Of a stretch of DNA of 64,000 bases, positions 17,129 to 24,441 are shown in pieces (the stretch's first letter is position 1; each line of letters starts with the position of its first letter). The stretch is from Lachnospiraceae bacterium (GTDB lineage Bacteria > Bacillota > Clostridia > Lachnospirales > Lachnospiraceae), in contig JAJQBQ010000061.1 in assembly GCA_021203205.1 (NCBI GenBank), positions 35,386-99,385 on the forward strand, given 5' to 3'. The translations under genes and the position numbers were made by a program. The notes beneath the pieces are model-generated. The model had not been told where the DNA came from. It saw only the letters and a program-made list of their open reading frames with translations, and ran no database searches.

Positions 17129-17605
17129 ACGATATTCTTGAAAAAGCCTGAAAAGAAAGATATCCGCACACAACGCTGTTTTCCGAAAAATTCCGAGCCG
17201 GAGCTGTATCTGTTGGGGCTTGCTCTGGCTGTCCTTTTTGTGGCATTGGGAGCGGGAATCTACACCGGAGCGCTTGCATCACTCATCACAAAATTTTCCG
17301 AACCCTGTCTCTTTCATCGCCTGACCGGCCTGTACTGTCCGGGCTGCGGCGGAACGAGGGCTGTTTATGCGCTGTTCCGCGGGCAGATCGCCAGAGCCTG
17401 CTTTTATTATCCCGCAGTCCCGTATTTTGCAGCGCTGTATCTTATTTTCATGGTTACGCAGACGCTGGAATGGTCCACAAAGGGAAAGATCCCGGGATTG
17501 CGTTACCAAAATTTGTACCTGTATGTGGGGCTACTCTTACTTCTGGGAAACTGGGTGGTGAAAAATGCGGTGGTGATTTTGTTTCATGTGCAGGTGATGG
17601 GGTGA
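17105..17605 (+). CDS. DUF2752 family membrane protein
   Basis: 166-aa protein with three hydrophobic segments and the DUF2752 signature CLFHRLTGLYCPGCGGTRA near the middle, a Cys-rich loop between transmembrane segments. The ATG at 17105 is preferred because GGAGAAC lies just upstream and the same RBS-ATG unit is repeated three times before it; the longer frame from 17054 starts inside repeat unit 3. The biochemical role of DUF2752 proteins is unknown to me. The neighbouring HAD gene has no obvious functional link. Confidence 0.8.
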   Translation: MNVKDYERTIFLKKPEKKDIRTQRCFPKNSEPELYLLGLALAVLFVALGAGIYTGALASLITKFSEPCLFHRLTGLYCPGCGGTRAVYALFRGQIARACFYYPAVPYFAALYLIFMVTQTLEWSTKGKIPGLRYQNLYLYVGLLLLLGNWVVKNAVVILFHVQVMG

Positions 17606-17650
17606 AGAAAATCATGTGCTTAAAATCTGGAAAGTTAAAATCGAAGTTGA

Positions 17651-17675
17651 AGTCAAAAGCATGACACTACAGATT
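17651..17675 (+). repeat. Dispersed intergenic repeat, degenerate copy
   Basis: AGTCAAAAGCATGACACTAC resembles the GTCAAAAGTNATGACACCAC core found at 13334, 21125, 33670 and 48813. It lies just after the DUF2752 gene. Confidence 0.4.
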
Positions 17676-17905
17676 CCACCGCACATGATTTCAGATGTGA
17701 GTATCCTGTTCATACGTTTGAAATCCTGGCATCAAAAGTACCGTGTCCACACTTACGGAGACATAAAATGTGGTTGACTCCCTGACTTAACAATATAAAA
17801 TGCTGTTCCTGATGTCCCCTGAATTGCCATGATTGCAGGGATTGTGGGAGTTGAAAGGAAAAACTATGCGCTGCTGAAATGCAGACAGATGTAAATGAGG
17901 AGGAA

Positions 17906-18589
17906 ATGATAAAGAAAATGATGAAAGCCGTAGTTTTTGATTTGGATGGTACCTTGATTGATTCATCCGAAGGAGTTACAAAATGTGTGCAGTATGCGCT
18001 CATGCATTTTGGAATCGATGAACCGGATTTGCGCAGCCTGTGCCGCTTTGTGGGGCCGCCGCTCTACAAGTCTTTCATGAACTTCTATGGGTTCAGCGGG
18101 GAGAAAGCCTGGGAGAGCGTGCACATTTACCGTGAGCGCTATGACAGGGAAGGCATACGCGAATGCTGCCTTTACCCTGGCGTGCGCGAGTGTATCGCAG
18201 GCCTGCGGGAGAAGGGCTACCGAATTGGGCTGGCCTCATCAAAGCCGGAGATTTCGTGCAGGCAGATCCTGGAGGATTTTGGAATTGCAGACTCCTTCGA
18301 CGCGATTGTCGGCGCCACGCTTGACGGGAGCATTGAGACAAAAGAGGATGTGCTGAATGAACTGTTGCGTCAGTGGGGCGACCTTGAGAAGGATGATATC
18401 ATCCTGATCGGCGATACGATATACGACGTGGAGGGTGCGAATCAGGCCGGCATTCGGTGTATGGCAGTCAGCTTCGGGTTCGGAGATGTACAGCAGATGC
18501 TCGAAGCGGGGGCGGTCGGAGTGTGTGATTCGCTGGAAGAACTACCGGGGCGGATTGAGATGACAGGGGATAGGATACAGGCATCGTAG
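17906..18589 (+). CDS. HAD-superfamily phosphatase, phosphoglycolate phosphatase-like
   Basis: 227-aa HAD hydrolase. Motif I is VVFDLDGTLIDS near the N-terminus, motif II is LASSKP with a downstream conserved Lys region (TKEDV), and motif III/IV is ILIGDTIYDVEGA. The all-alpha cap of the Gph/PpaX subfamily lies between motifs I and II. GAGGAGG precedes the ATG at 17906; the in-frame ATG at 17879 has no such site. A small phosphate ester such as phosphoglycolate, or pyrophosphate, is the likely substrate class; specificity cannot be read. It appears monocistronic. Confidence 0.8.
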   Translation: MIKKMMKAVVFDLDGTLIDSSEGVTKCVQYALMHFGIDEPDLRSLCRFVGPPLYKSFMNFYGFSGEKAWESVHIYRERYDREGIRECCLYPGVRECIAGLREKGYRIGLASSKPEISCRQILEDFGIADSFDAIVGATLDGSIETKEDVLNELLRQWGDLEKDDIILIGDTIYDVEGANQAGIRCMAVSFGFGDVQQMLEAGAVGVCDSLEELPGRIEMTGDRIQAS

Positions 18590-18713
18590 GTACAAGGGAC
18601 GGCAGTTCTGATGGTCAGGCAGATGCAGAAGAAATTAGCAACATGGTCTGCTGAGTTTGATTACACCAATATACGCAAATGATCAGCCCCTATCAACTTT
18701 GATGGTAGTGGAA

Positions 18714-18747
18714 AATTTTTGCTGAAATATGGATGAAAGATGGAATA
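18714..18747 (+). pseudogene. 3' remnant of a wall-anchored protein gene like that at 30325
   Basis: TTGCTGAAATATGG and GATGGAATAGACATGTCGG match the last codons and stop of the gene ending at 31185, and the similarity continues into the hairpin that follows. A premature TGA (GGATGA) lies in the short remaining frame. Only the 3' tip survives here. Confidence 0.5.
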
Positions 18748-18775
18748 GACATGTCGGACGATATGAGAGTAAGAG

Positions 18776-18813
18776 CAGCCGTGAGCGCAGAAGATTTTCT
18801 GTACTCACGGCTG
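18776..18813. terminator. Bidirectional terminator hairpin
   Basis: CAGCCGTGAG/CTCACGGCTG stem extended by CAGAA/TTCTG inside, between converging genes. A homologous hairpin with a 12-bp stem is at 31213-31250. Confidence 0.65.
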
Positions 18814-18833
18814 TTGAGGTTTAGCTTGGAAAT

Positions 18834-19856
18834 TTATGCTTGGACACCAGACTTCCTATAGTATTTTTGTGCACGCCTAGTGGCCTCGCTTTCGGAAAGC
18901 TTATATACTATCATGAGCTTTTGCACGGCATATTCATAAGAACCGCCCAACTCTACGCAGGATTTCAAAAAAGGTTCAATCGTCGCCTGTCGTCCTTCCT
19001 TCCAGGCCCAGTCCCGAATCCCTTCGCCCAAATTACACATTGTTTCGAACCTCCTTTCCACATATTCTGTCATCTGGATACCGCAATCCTCCATGCGTTG
19101 CTTGCGCTCATCCAGAGGCATCGTTTTTGAAAACATGGCAGATAACAAACTGAACAGCTTGTTGGAATTGTCGATATCTTCATCCTTTGACGGAAGCCTT
19201 ACCATAATGACTTCCATCATATCATACTCCGACACTTTTGCGTGGAAACTGCCGGCGACACATTCTTCTGTAATGTGATACTTGTTGATCGTATTTCCGG
19301 CTTTAGATCCGGCATCCAGACACAACCAGATTCCGATAAACTTGTGCAGGTCACGATATAGCAACTTACTGTCTTTCTTCCCCGGGCGGAGCCGCCTTCG
19401 CAGTTCCCGCCACTGGCGGCAAAAACCTCTGGCTACGTAAAAAATTGCCCGCGTGATCAGGCTGTAGCCAGGCCAGAAATTATTCTGAATATCAAACTCC
19501 AGATCACGCTGTAACTCTGAGCCTTCTTTTTCCCCAGGAATACGCAGGGAGAGTAACAGGTCGTAAATAATCTGCCCCTCGCCTGGAATGTAATCCGATG
19601 GATTTAAGAACTGAACATTCTGCAGAATTTCCTTTAGCCTGGAAGGCCGCTGCACATTTACGCCGTCAATGCGTTTTTGAATCTCTGCGGTATTCAGCGC
19701 AGCAAACTCCGTGAGCGTGTGCTTCAAAATAAACGAGAGAATGTCCGGATGCATCAGGAAATATTTTGCGTTCTGGTCCATCGCGCCCATGGGGCTAAGC
19801 TTTCTCAAATCTTTTGCTATTTCGGTTTCTGAAAGTATGTAGTTTCGTTTCTTCAT
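18834..19856 (-). CDS. Rpn-family PD-(D/E)XK nuclease-like protein
   Basis: 340-aa protein of the Rpn/transposase_31-like group that is abundant in Lachnospiraceae. It shows the diagnostic segment with an aspartate, DLEFDIQN, then PGYSLITRAIFYVARGFC, around residues 115-150. A C-terminal DDE-like helical tail ends RAQKYYRK. E. coli Rpn proteins promote RecA-independent recombination; whether this one is active is unknown, since the usual catalytic I.E.Q reads F.D.Q. The start at 19856 lacks an obvious strong SD. A fragment of the same gene end is found at 31356-31424, indicating past copying. Confidence 0.7.
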   Translation of the reverse strand: MKKRNYILSETEIAKDLRKLSPMGAMDQNAKYFLMHPDILSFILKHTLTEFAALNTAEIQKRIDGVNVQRPSRLKEILQNVQFLNPSDYIPGEGQIIYDLLLSLRIPGEKEGSELQRDLEFDIQNNFWPGYSLITRAIFYVARGFCRQWRELRRRLRPGKKDSKLLYRDLHKFIGIWLCLDAGSKAGNTINKYHITEECVAGSFHAKVSEYDMMEVIMVRLPSKDEDIDNSNKLFSLLSAMFSKTMPLDERKQRMEDCGIQMTEYVERRFETMCNLGEGIRDWAWKEGRQATIEPFLKSCVELGGSYEYAVQKLMIVYKLSESEATRRAQKYYRKSGVQA

Positions 19857-20243
19857 GCAAATCCCTCACTTTGTGTTGTGGTTGCGTAAGGAATATTGCA
19901 GAAACTAAAATTATACTCCTTACTATATCGCGTGTTAATTGTTCTGTCAAGTTGAAATCTGCTTTATTTCAACCTTTGAAATCTGCTTTATTTCAACCTT
20001 TCGGGTTCTTCATTCCGGTTTTCAAAGGCTTGCAACAGGCGGATCTACAAGTCGGTCCAACAAGCACTGGTCAGCGGTGGTGAGCACTTAAATTTTCAAA
20101 TCAGCCTTAATTCAGCTAATTCAGCCTAATTCAGCGGTGCGGCGGCCGAGATGGCCGAGGGTGCGAGGTGAGGGTGATTATAGACACAAAAATTTTTACT
20201 GTCAATACATATAATACGAATTTATATTCATTTTATATTAGCA
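19857..20243. other. Noncoding AT-rich region with short repeats
   Basis: Two direct copies of GAAATCTGCTTTATTTCAAC lie at about 19958-20000, each itself a small dyad (GAAAT..ATTTC). Three AATTCAGC repeats follow near 20108-20135. No coding frame is seen. The region leads into the candidate recombinase site. Confidence 0.5.
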
Positions 20244-20333
20244 ACATACGATGCAACACGCTCGAAATTTTATAAGTTGCAAGGACAGGTAACATGGCCA
20301 CATATTGCAAAACGAGCGAGTAACATCGCATGT
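20244..20333. other. Candidate res/crossover site of the adjacent serine recombinase
   Basis: Two 21-base arms, ACATACGATGCAAC.. at 20244-20264 and its imperfect inverse at 20313-20333 (17 of 21 match), flank a segment with paired TTGCAA words. The site sits 86 nt upstream of the recombinase start, where Tn3-type resolvases usually have their res sites and autoregulate. Inference from position and symmetry only. Confidence 0.4.
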
Positions 20334-20418
20334 AACTATTCGTTAAATTATATCCTATCGGAATTCAAGGGGTGGATATTATAATAATGGAAGAATCCCT
20401 AAAATGGAGGAACCGCTT

Positions 20419-21120
20419 ATGAAAGAAAAAATTGAAAACAAAGAATATCAGGGGCAGGATATTCAGAAATCAAATCGGACGGTAGCATATATTCGTGTCA
20501 GCTCAAAGACGCAAAACGAGGCGCGGCAGGTGGCGGCACTTAGAAATTCCGGTATTTGCCTGGATGCGGTCTATACCGACAGGCAGAGCGGGAAAGATTT
20601 TAACCGGCCGGCCTGGCAGGAAATGCTTGAGGTGTTACGGCCGGGTGATCTCGTGGTTACAGGGAGTATCGACCGGCTGGGACGTAATTACGAGGAAATT
20701 CTGGAGCAGTGGAGGATATTGACAAAAGAAAAGCAGGTGGATATACGCATTTTGGACATGCCTCTTCTGGATACGAGAGCAAGCCGTGATCTGACAGGAA
20801 CGCTGATTTCAGATATTGTGCTCCAACTGCTTTCTTACGTGGCAGAGTCCGAGCGTAAAAGTATTCGCAGGAGGCAGGCAGAAGGAATCGCTGCGGCGAA
20901 AGCGAGAGGGGTGCAGTTTGGACGTGAGGAAATCAGGCTACCAGACGATTTTTCGGAGTGGTTTGCCCGATGGCGCAGAAAGGAGATCACAGGGAAAGAA
21001 CTTTCGGAACATATGGGTGTGCATATCACCACGGTTTATCGCCGTGCGAGGAAGATGGGGCTGTCTTTTAACATGGAAGAAAGTGATGCCTTCACGGTTG
21101 CCGCTGATGTCATCATATGA
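20419..21120 (+). CDS. Serine recombinase (resolvase/invertase family)
   Basis: 233-aa serine site-specific recombinase. The catalytic serine is in AYIRVSSKTQNEARQ, the conserved Arg region reads GSIDRLGRNYEEI, the long E helix follows, and a Hin-type C-terminal HTH contains GKELSEHMGVHITTVYRRAR. The length fits small resolvase/invertases, not large transposon integrases. The ATG at 20419 has GGAGG 8 nt upstream; the ATG at 20404 overlaps that site. No transposase or phage genes adjoin it. Substrates could be its own res-like site or the inverted repeats at 24027-24216; both are inferences. Confidence 0.9.
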   Translation: MKEKIENKEYQGQDIQKSNRTVAYIRVSSKTQNEARQVAALRNSGICLDAVYTDRQSGKDFNRPAWQEMLEVLRPGDLVVTGSIDRLGRNYEEILEQWRILTKEKQVDIRILDMPLLDTRASRDLTGTLISDIVLQLLSYVAESERKSIRRRQAEGIAAAKARGVQFGREEIRLPDDFSEWFARWRRKEITGKELSEHMGVHITTVYRRARKMGLSFNMEESDAFTVAADVII

Positions 21121-21124
21121 TACT

Positions 21125-21175
21125 GGGGTCAAAAGTTATGACACCACGGATTTCCAAATCCATGGTGTCATCATA
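21125..21175. terminator. Intergenic repeat copy forming a bidirectional hairpin
   Basis: ATGACACCACGGATTT-CC-AAATCCATGGTGTCAT is a 16-bp stem with one G-T mismatch between converging recombinase and kinase genes. The left arm is the dispersed GGTCAAAAGTNATGACACCA repeat. Confidence 0.65.
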
Positions 21176-22540
21176 CTAAGATTCCGTGCCATGAATATGC
21201 TGATTATTATTAAGCTTCAACGACACAGAGGCATAAAAAACTTCATTTTCATATGTAAATTCACATGAGCCGCCGCTACGCTTTGCAATGGTTGCTACAG
21301 AGGCGGTTCCGAGGCCGAAACCTTCATGGCGGGAGGAAAGAAAACGTCCGTCTTTTTGTATCGGTTCGCTCAGATAAGTGTTGTCAATGGCAAGCCACAG
21401 GAAATCTCCGTCTGGACGTGCAAGGACACGGATAAAGGGGGCAGCCATGGCGGATTCTCCAGCTGTGCGGCAGGCCAGGAGTGCATTCTCCAGCAGGTTT
21501 CCAATCATGGAGCAGAATTCCGGCTCGCTGATGGGAAGCGGTTCCGGAAGATTCAGATCCGCAGTAAAATCAATTCCGAAGGTCTGAGCTTCTTCGCAGT
21601 AATAGCTCAAAACCGTGTTGACGGCATAATTTTTGCAGAAAGTCTGTGTGGTATTTGGCGGCAGGGTCGATTCATAGTGTTCCACATAGGCGCGAAGATC
21701 CTCCTGGCTTCCGGTACTCAGATACTGATGAATGATTCGCAGGTGTTGGGCAAGGTCATGCCTGGCCTGACGGGTCTCGTCCATGTATCGGGAAATCTGG
21801 CTGTACTGTGTCCGCTGGAGGGCAAGCAGGTTCTCCTGCTGTGCTGCCTTTTCCTCAAGCGTAGCTTCATGGCGGATGGTATCCAGCGCGAGTATGAGGA
21901 CGTAGTAAACGGCAATCATTCCAAAAAGCAGCAAAACGCGGGAGAACAGAAAACGGAACTGGCGGACACTTTCCGGAGATAAATCGTTGGTGTAAAGCAT
22001 GACGACCACAGTGGTGAAGGCAGGAAGCATCCAGATGACGCGCCAGAAAGCAGGGGCTTCGGTCTGGAAGACTTTATCTTTTGTGGCTTTCAGGAACAGA
22101 ATCATGACCGGAGCTGTCACTGCCAGAAATATCAGCTGGATTCCGACGCTCCGGAGGGAAGTGAAAGTCAGTTCCGGGGAATAAAACAGGAGGCTTTCCA
22201 AATGCATAGCAGCTCCGCGCACGAGCGTTGTGTAGTCGAAGATAAATATGTATAAAAACAGAACTTTCCACCGGTCTGCCTGGATACTGGCAAGAAAGAT
22301 GATAAAGCAGACAGGTGCGAAAATAAATTCCTGAAGCCGGGTACCACCGCCACCATTTGCGGAGAGCCAGGCATAGAGGCTGGATTGTACGAGCTGACTG
22401 ATTCCGACAAGCAGAACAATGACCCATACGGGGAAACGAAGCTGCTTTCGATAGGGATAGTAAGCGATCACCCGGTATGGAAGCGTGCTGGCTGTTGAAA
22501 AACAAAATGCAGTCGCATAAGCAGAGAAACTCATAATCAT
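21176..22540 (-). CDS. Membrane sensor histidine kinase, AgrC/GHKL type
   Basis: 454-aa sensor kinase. About six hydrophobic segments cover the first 210 residues, followed by a coiled-coil linker and a dimerisation helix with ETRQARHDLAQHL, the histidine region of the AgrC-like HPK10 class. A GHKL ATPase follows with the N-box GNLLENALLAC and the G-box FGLGTAS. The start overlaps the regulator stop as ATGA, so the pair is translationally coupled; ATG at 22534 is an alternative. No AgrB/AgrD peptide genes are seen, so the signal is unknown. The surface-protein cluster at 24442-31185 is a plausible regulon. Confidence 0.85.
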   Translation of the reverse strand: MIMSFSAYATAFCFSTASTLPYRVIAYYPYRKQLRFPVWVIVLLVGISQLVQSSLYAWLSANGGGGTRLQEFIFAPVCFIIFLASIQADRWKVLFLYIFIFDYTTLVRGAAMHLESLLFYSPELTFTSLRSVGIQLIFLAVTAPVMILFLKATKDKVFQTEAPAFWRVIWMLPAFTTVVVMLYTNDLSPESVRQFRFLFSRVLLLFGMIAVYYVLILALDTIRHEATLEEKAAQQENLLALQRTQYSQISRYMDETRQARHDLAQHLRIIHQYLSTGSQEDLRAYVEHYESTLPPNTTQTFCKNYAVNTVLSYYCEEAQTFGIDFTADLNLPEPLPISEPEFCSMIGNLLENALLACRTAGESAMAAPFIRVLARPDGDFLWLAIDNTYLSEPIQKDGRFLSSRHEGFGLGTASVATIAKRSGGSCEFTYENEVFYASVSLKLNNNQHIHGTES

Positions 22541-23286
22541 ACACCTCTTTTCCGCAGCATGGAAAACTCGTACTTTCGGTAGCAGTCCAGCGTTTCTTTT
22601 ATTTTTCGCCTGCTGCAGTAGAGCTTTCGACCGTCTTTTAGTGCGATGGTTCCGTTCTCGCTCATGGAAGAGACATGAGAGAAGCTGACACACATACCGC
22701 GGCCATACTCACAAAAACGCCCGGTGTGTGGGAGCGATTTCATCAGCTCCGTATGAGATTGTGGAGTGAATATATCACCTTTTGCCGTGTGGAGGATACA
22801 GCCGCGCCGCACGGTTTCCGTGTCGGTGATGTCATCCAGCAGGACATACTGGACGGACAGGGTGTTGCCGGATTCATTTACCGTCCCTTTTATTTCCAGA
22901 TATTCCGGGACAGCCAGGGCATTTCGAAGCTGGTTCATGCACCAGGAAAGCTTCTCCGGCTGCACCGGTTTTACCAAATATCCAAGAGCGTGGACATCAT
23001 AGCTCTCCAGAGCAAAATCGCGCTCGGTTGTTGTGAAGATCATAGGTATCTCAGAATCCTGTTCACGTACCTTTTGGGCTGCCTTGATTCCGTTCATGCC
23101 ATCCCCAAGCATAATATCCAGAAAGATGGCACTGCAAAAGCCTCTGTGAAAATCTGCCAGAAAATCCTCCGCGTTTGTGTATTTGGAGAATTCCACTTCG
23201 TCCCCATGGATGGCACAGTCTTCGTCAATCAGACTGGTCAGGTTATCCATGTCCATCTTCAAATCCTCAATTATGGCAAAATGCAT
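22537..23286 (-). CDS. LytTR-family response regulator, AgrA-like
   Basis: 249-aa regulator with an N-terminal receiver (acidic IIEDLKMD, phospho-acceptor Asp in FLDIMLGDGMNG, Lys in YLVKPV) and a C-terminal LytTR DNA-binding domain (residues about 140-249). GAGGTG lies 6 nt before the ATG at 23286. It is co-transcribed with the downstream kinase. Two copies of the LytTR-type word CCGTTTAG lie 42-70 bp upstream, suggesting autoregulation. Confidence 0.9.
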   Translation of the reverse strand: MHFAIIEDLKMDMDNLTSLIDEDCAIHGDEVEFSKYTNAEDFLADFHRGFCSAIFLDIMLGDGMNGIKAAQKVREQDSEIPMIFTTTERDFALESYDVHALGYLVKPVQPEKLSWCMNQLRNALAVPEYLEIKGTVNESGNTLSVQYVLLDDITDTETVRRGCILHTAKGDIFTPQSHTELMKSLPHTGRFCEYGRGMCVSFSHVSSMSENGTIALKDGRKLYCSRRKIKETLDCYRKYEFSMLRKRGV

Positions 23287-23327
23287 AAAAATCACCTCGT
23301 TTTTCGCCGGTTTCCGGATGCTCAAAT

Positions 23328-23356
23328 ACCGTTTAGCCGGAATTATGGCCGTTTAG
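23328..23356. promoter_or_regulatory. Candidate LytTR binding direct repeats
   Basis: ACCGTTTAGCC at 23328 and GCCGTTTAGCC at 23348 are direct repeats 20 bp apart that fit the LytTR half-site pattern (WMMGTTNRK, one mismatch in the second). They lie upstream of the response-regulator gene. The usual spacing is 21-22 bp, so the fit is good but not exact. Confidence 0.45.
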
Positions 23357-23393
23357 CCCAAACCTCTTGAAAAATCTGCGGAAAAATGGTAGA

Positions 23394-23456
23394 TTGCACC
23401 AGATGGTTAATACATTGAGTATTAAGCATTTGTGATTCGCGTATTAGATGGTGCAA
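23394..23456. promoter_or_regulatory. Imperfect dyad between the two regulator genes
   Basis: TTGCACCAGATGGTTAATAC at 23394 faces GTATTAGATGGTGCAA at 23441-23456. The dyad sits between the LytTR regulator promoter region and the divergent receiver-like gene and could be a shared operator. Function inferred. Confidence 0.4.
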
Positions 23457-23582
23457 AATGAACAAGTTATTTTGCGCCAGGTTCTTACTGTTTGCAGCCG
23501 GTGATGACTGTCATGCGTCTTTAGATGCATGAAAATCGGACGCAGCAGCGAAATGCCGCAGCAAGAAGGACGGAGGTGGGAC

Positions 23583-23978
23583 ATGGTTCGGTTTGTCATA
23601 TACGCAGACATGGAGGACTATATCCGGGAACTGGTTCCGCTTCTCCGAAGAAAGACCCGTGAGCGCGGAGAGTGGGCGCTGATTCAGACCTACATTGGTG
23701 AGGAAAAGCTGCCTAAGTATCTGTCTTATGTGAAGAAAAATCCCTGCCTGGTGATGGTTGTTGCTTCTTATGCGCAGGAAAAAGCTCGTAAGATTCGCGA
23801 AAACAACCAGGAAGCCCGGATGCTTTGGTTTTCCACCCGTGAAAACAGTGTGTATTCCTACCATATCCATGTCACCTGTTTTGGACTTTTGCCGCCCACG
23901 ACAAAGGCTGTAGAACTGGGGCTGGATTCCTGTGGGATACTCTCACAGGAAACTGTTAAGAATCCGCAGACAGAATAG
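23583..23978 (+). CDS. Receiver-like protein without DNA-binding domain
   Basis: 131-aa cytoplasmic protein. The pattern MVRFVIYADMEDYIRELVPL, then a central VMVVASYAQEK and a final YSYHIHVTCFGLLP resembles the receiver half of LytTR regulators. The acidic pair and phospho-Asp are not convincing, so it may be a pseudo-receiver. No LytTR domain follows. GGAGG lies 6 nt before the ATG at 23583. Its divergent position beside an AgrA/AgrC-like pair suggests an accessory or anti-regulator role. Confidence 0.6.
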   Translation: MVRFVIYADMEDYIRELVPLLRRKTRERGEWALIQTYIGEEKLPKYLSYVKKNPCLVMVVASYAQEKARKIRENNQEARMLWFSTRENSVYSYHIHVTCFGLLPPTTKAVELGLDSCGILSQETVKNPQTE

Positions 23979-24026
23979 ACAGTAACATAATCCCATATTC
24001 CTACGGAACTTTTACGGTGAAGTGTA

Positions 24027-24216
24027 GCACAAAGTACACTTTATTCAACAAATTCATATATTTTATGTAAGCGGTTCTGGCAAGGCTTATTTCGTATTCA
24101 TTTCATAGCATTCTGCACGAAAAAACTGCATCACTATACTTGTTTTTGAAAACTTTCCTGCTATTTTCTTTGAAATTCTTCCAATTTACCTCTTGAGAAT
24201 AAAGTGTACTTTGCGC
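24027..24216. other. Candidate invertible promoter segment
   Basis: GCACAAAGTACACTTTATTC at 24027-24046 is repeated in inverted orientation at 24197-24216 with one mismatch. The core is a dyad AAAGT-AC-ACTTT with an asymmetric central dinucleotide, as in serine-invertase sites. Inside, on the minus strand, lies TTGCCA-17 bp-TATATG (24083 to 24055). That promoter currently fires leftwards, away from the surface-protein cluster; inversion would turn it rightwards. Recombination itself is inferred. Confidence 0.55.
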
Positions 24217-24227
24217 GATAGTTTTGC

Positions 24228-24323
24228 GATAGCAATCTGAGTTTACAGCAACGTTTTTTGATAGCAATCTGAGCTTACAGCAATGTTTTTTGATAGCCAT
24301 CGGAAACTTACAGCGACCGTTTA
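24228..24323 (+). repeat. Three 32-bp direct repeats
   Basis: Units start at 24228, 24260 and 24292. The first two are nearly identical (GATAGCAATCTGAG.TTACAG) and the third is diverged. They lie between the inverted-repeat segment and the TTG start at 24442 and could be regulator-binding iterons or a leader RNA. Confidence 0.6.
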
Positions 24324-24441
24324 TACGATATCGGATGTAGCATGCTGCGATTCTCTTAGTGGCATCAGACGGATACTTTATGCGACAGTTTTTACAATAT
24401 CGACCGGGTTGTCATGGCGGCAGGTTGAAAGGAGAAATCAT

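Noticed and set aside
24103..24300. 65-codon minus-strand frame inside the inverted-repeat segment
   Set aside because: It runs across the 32-bp repeats and the inverted repeat, with no SD and no plausible protein features.
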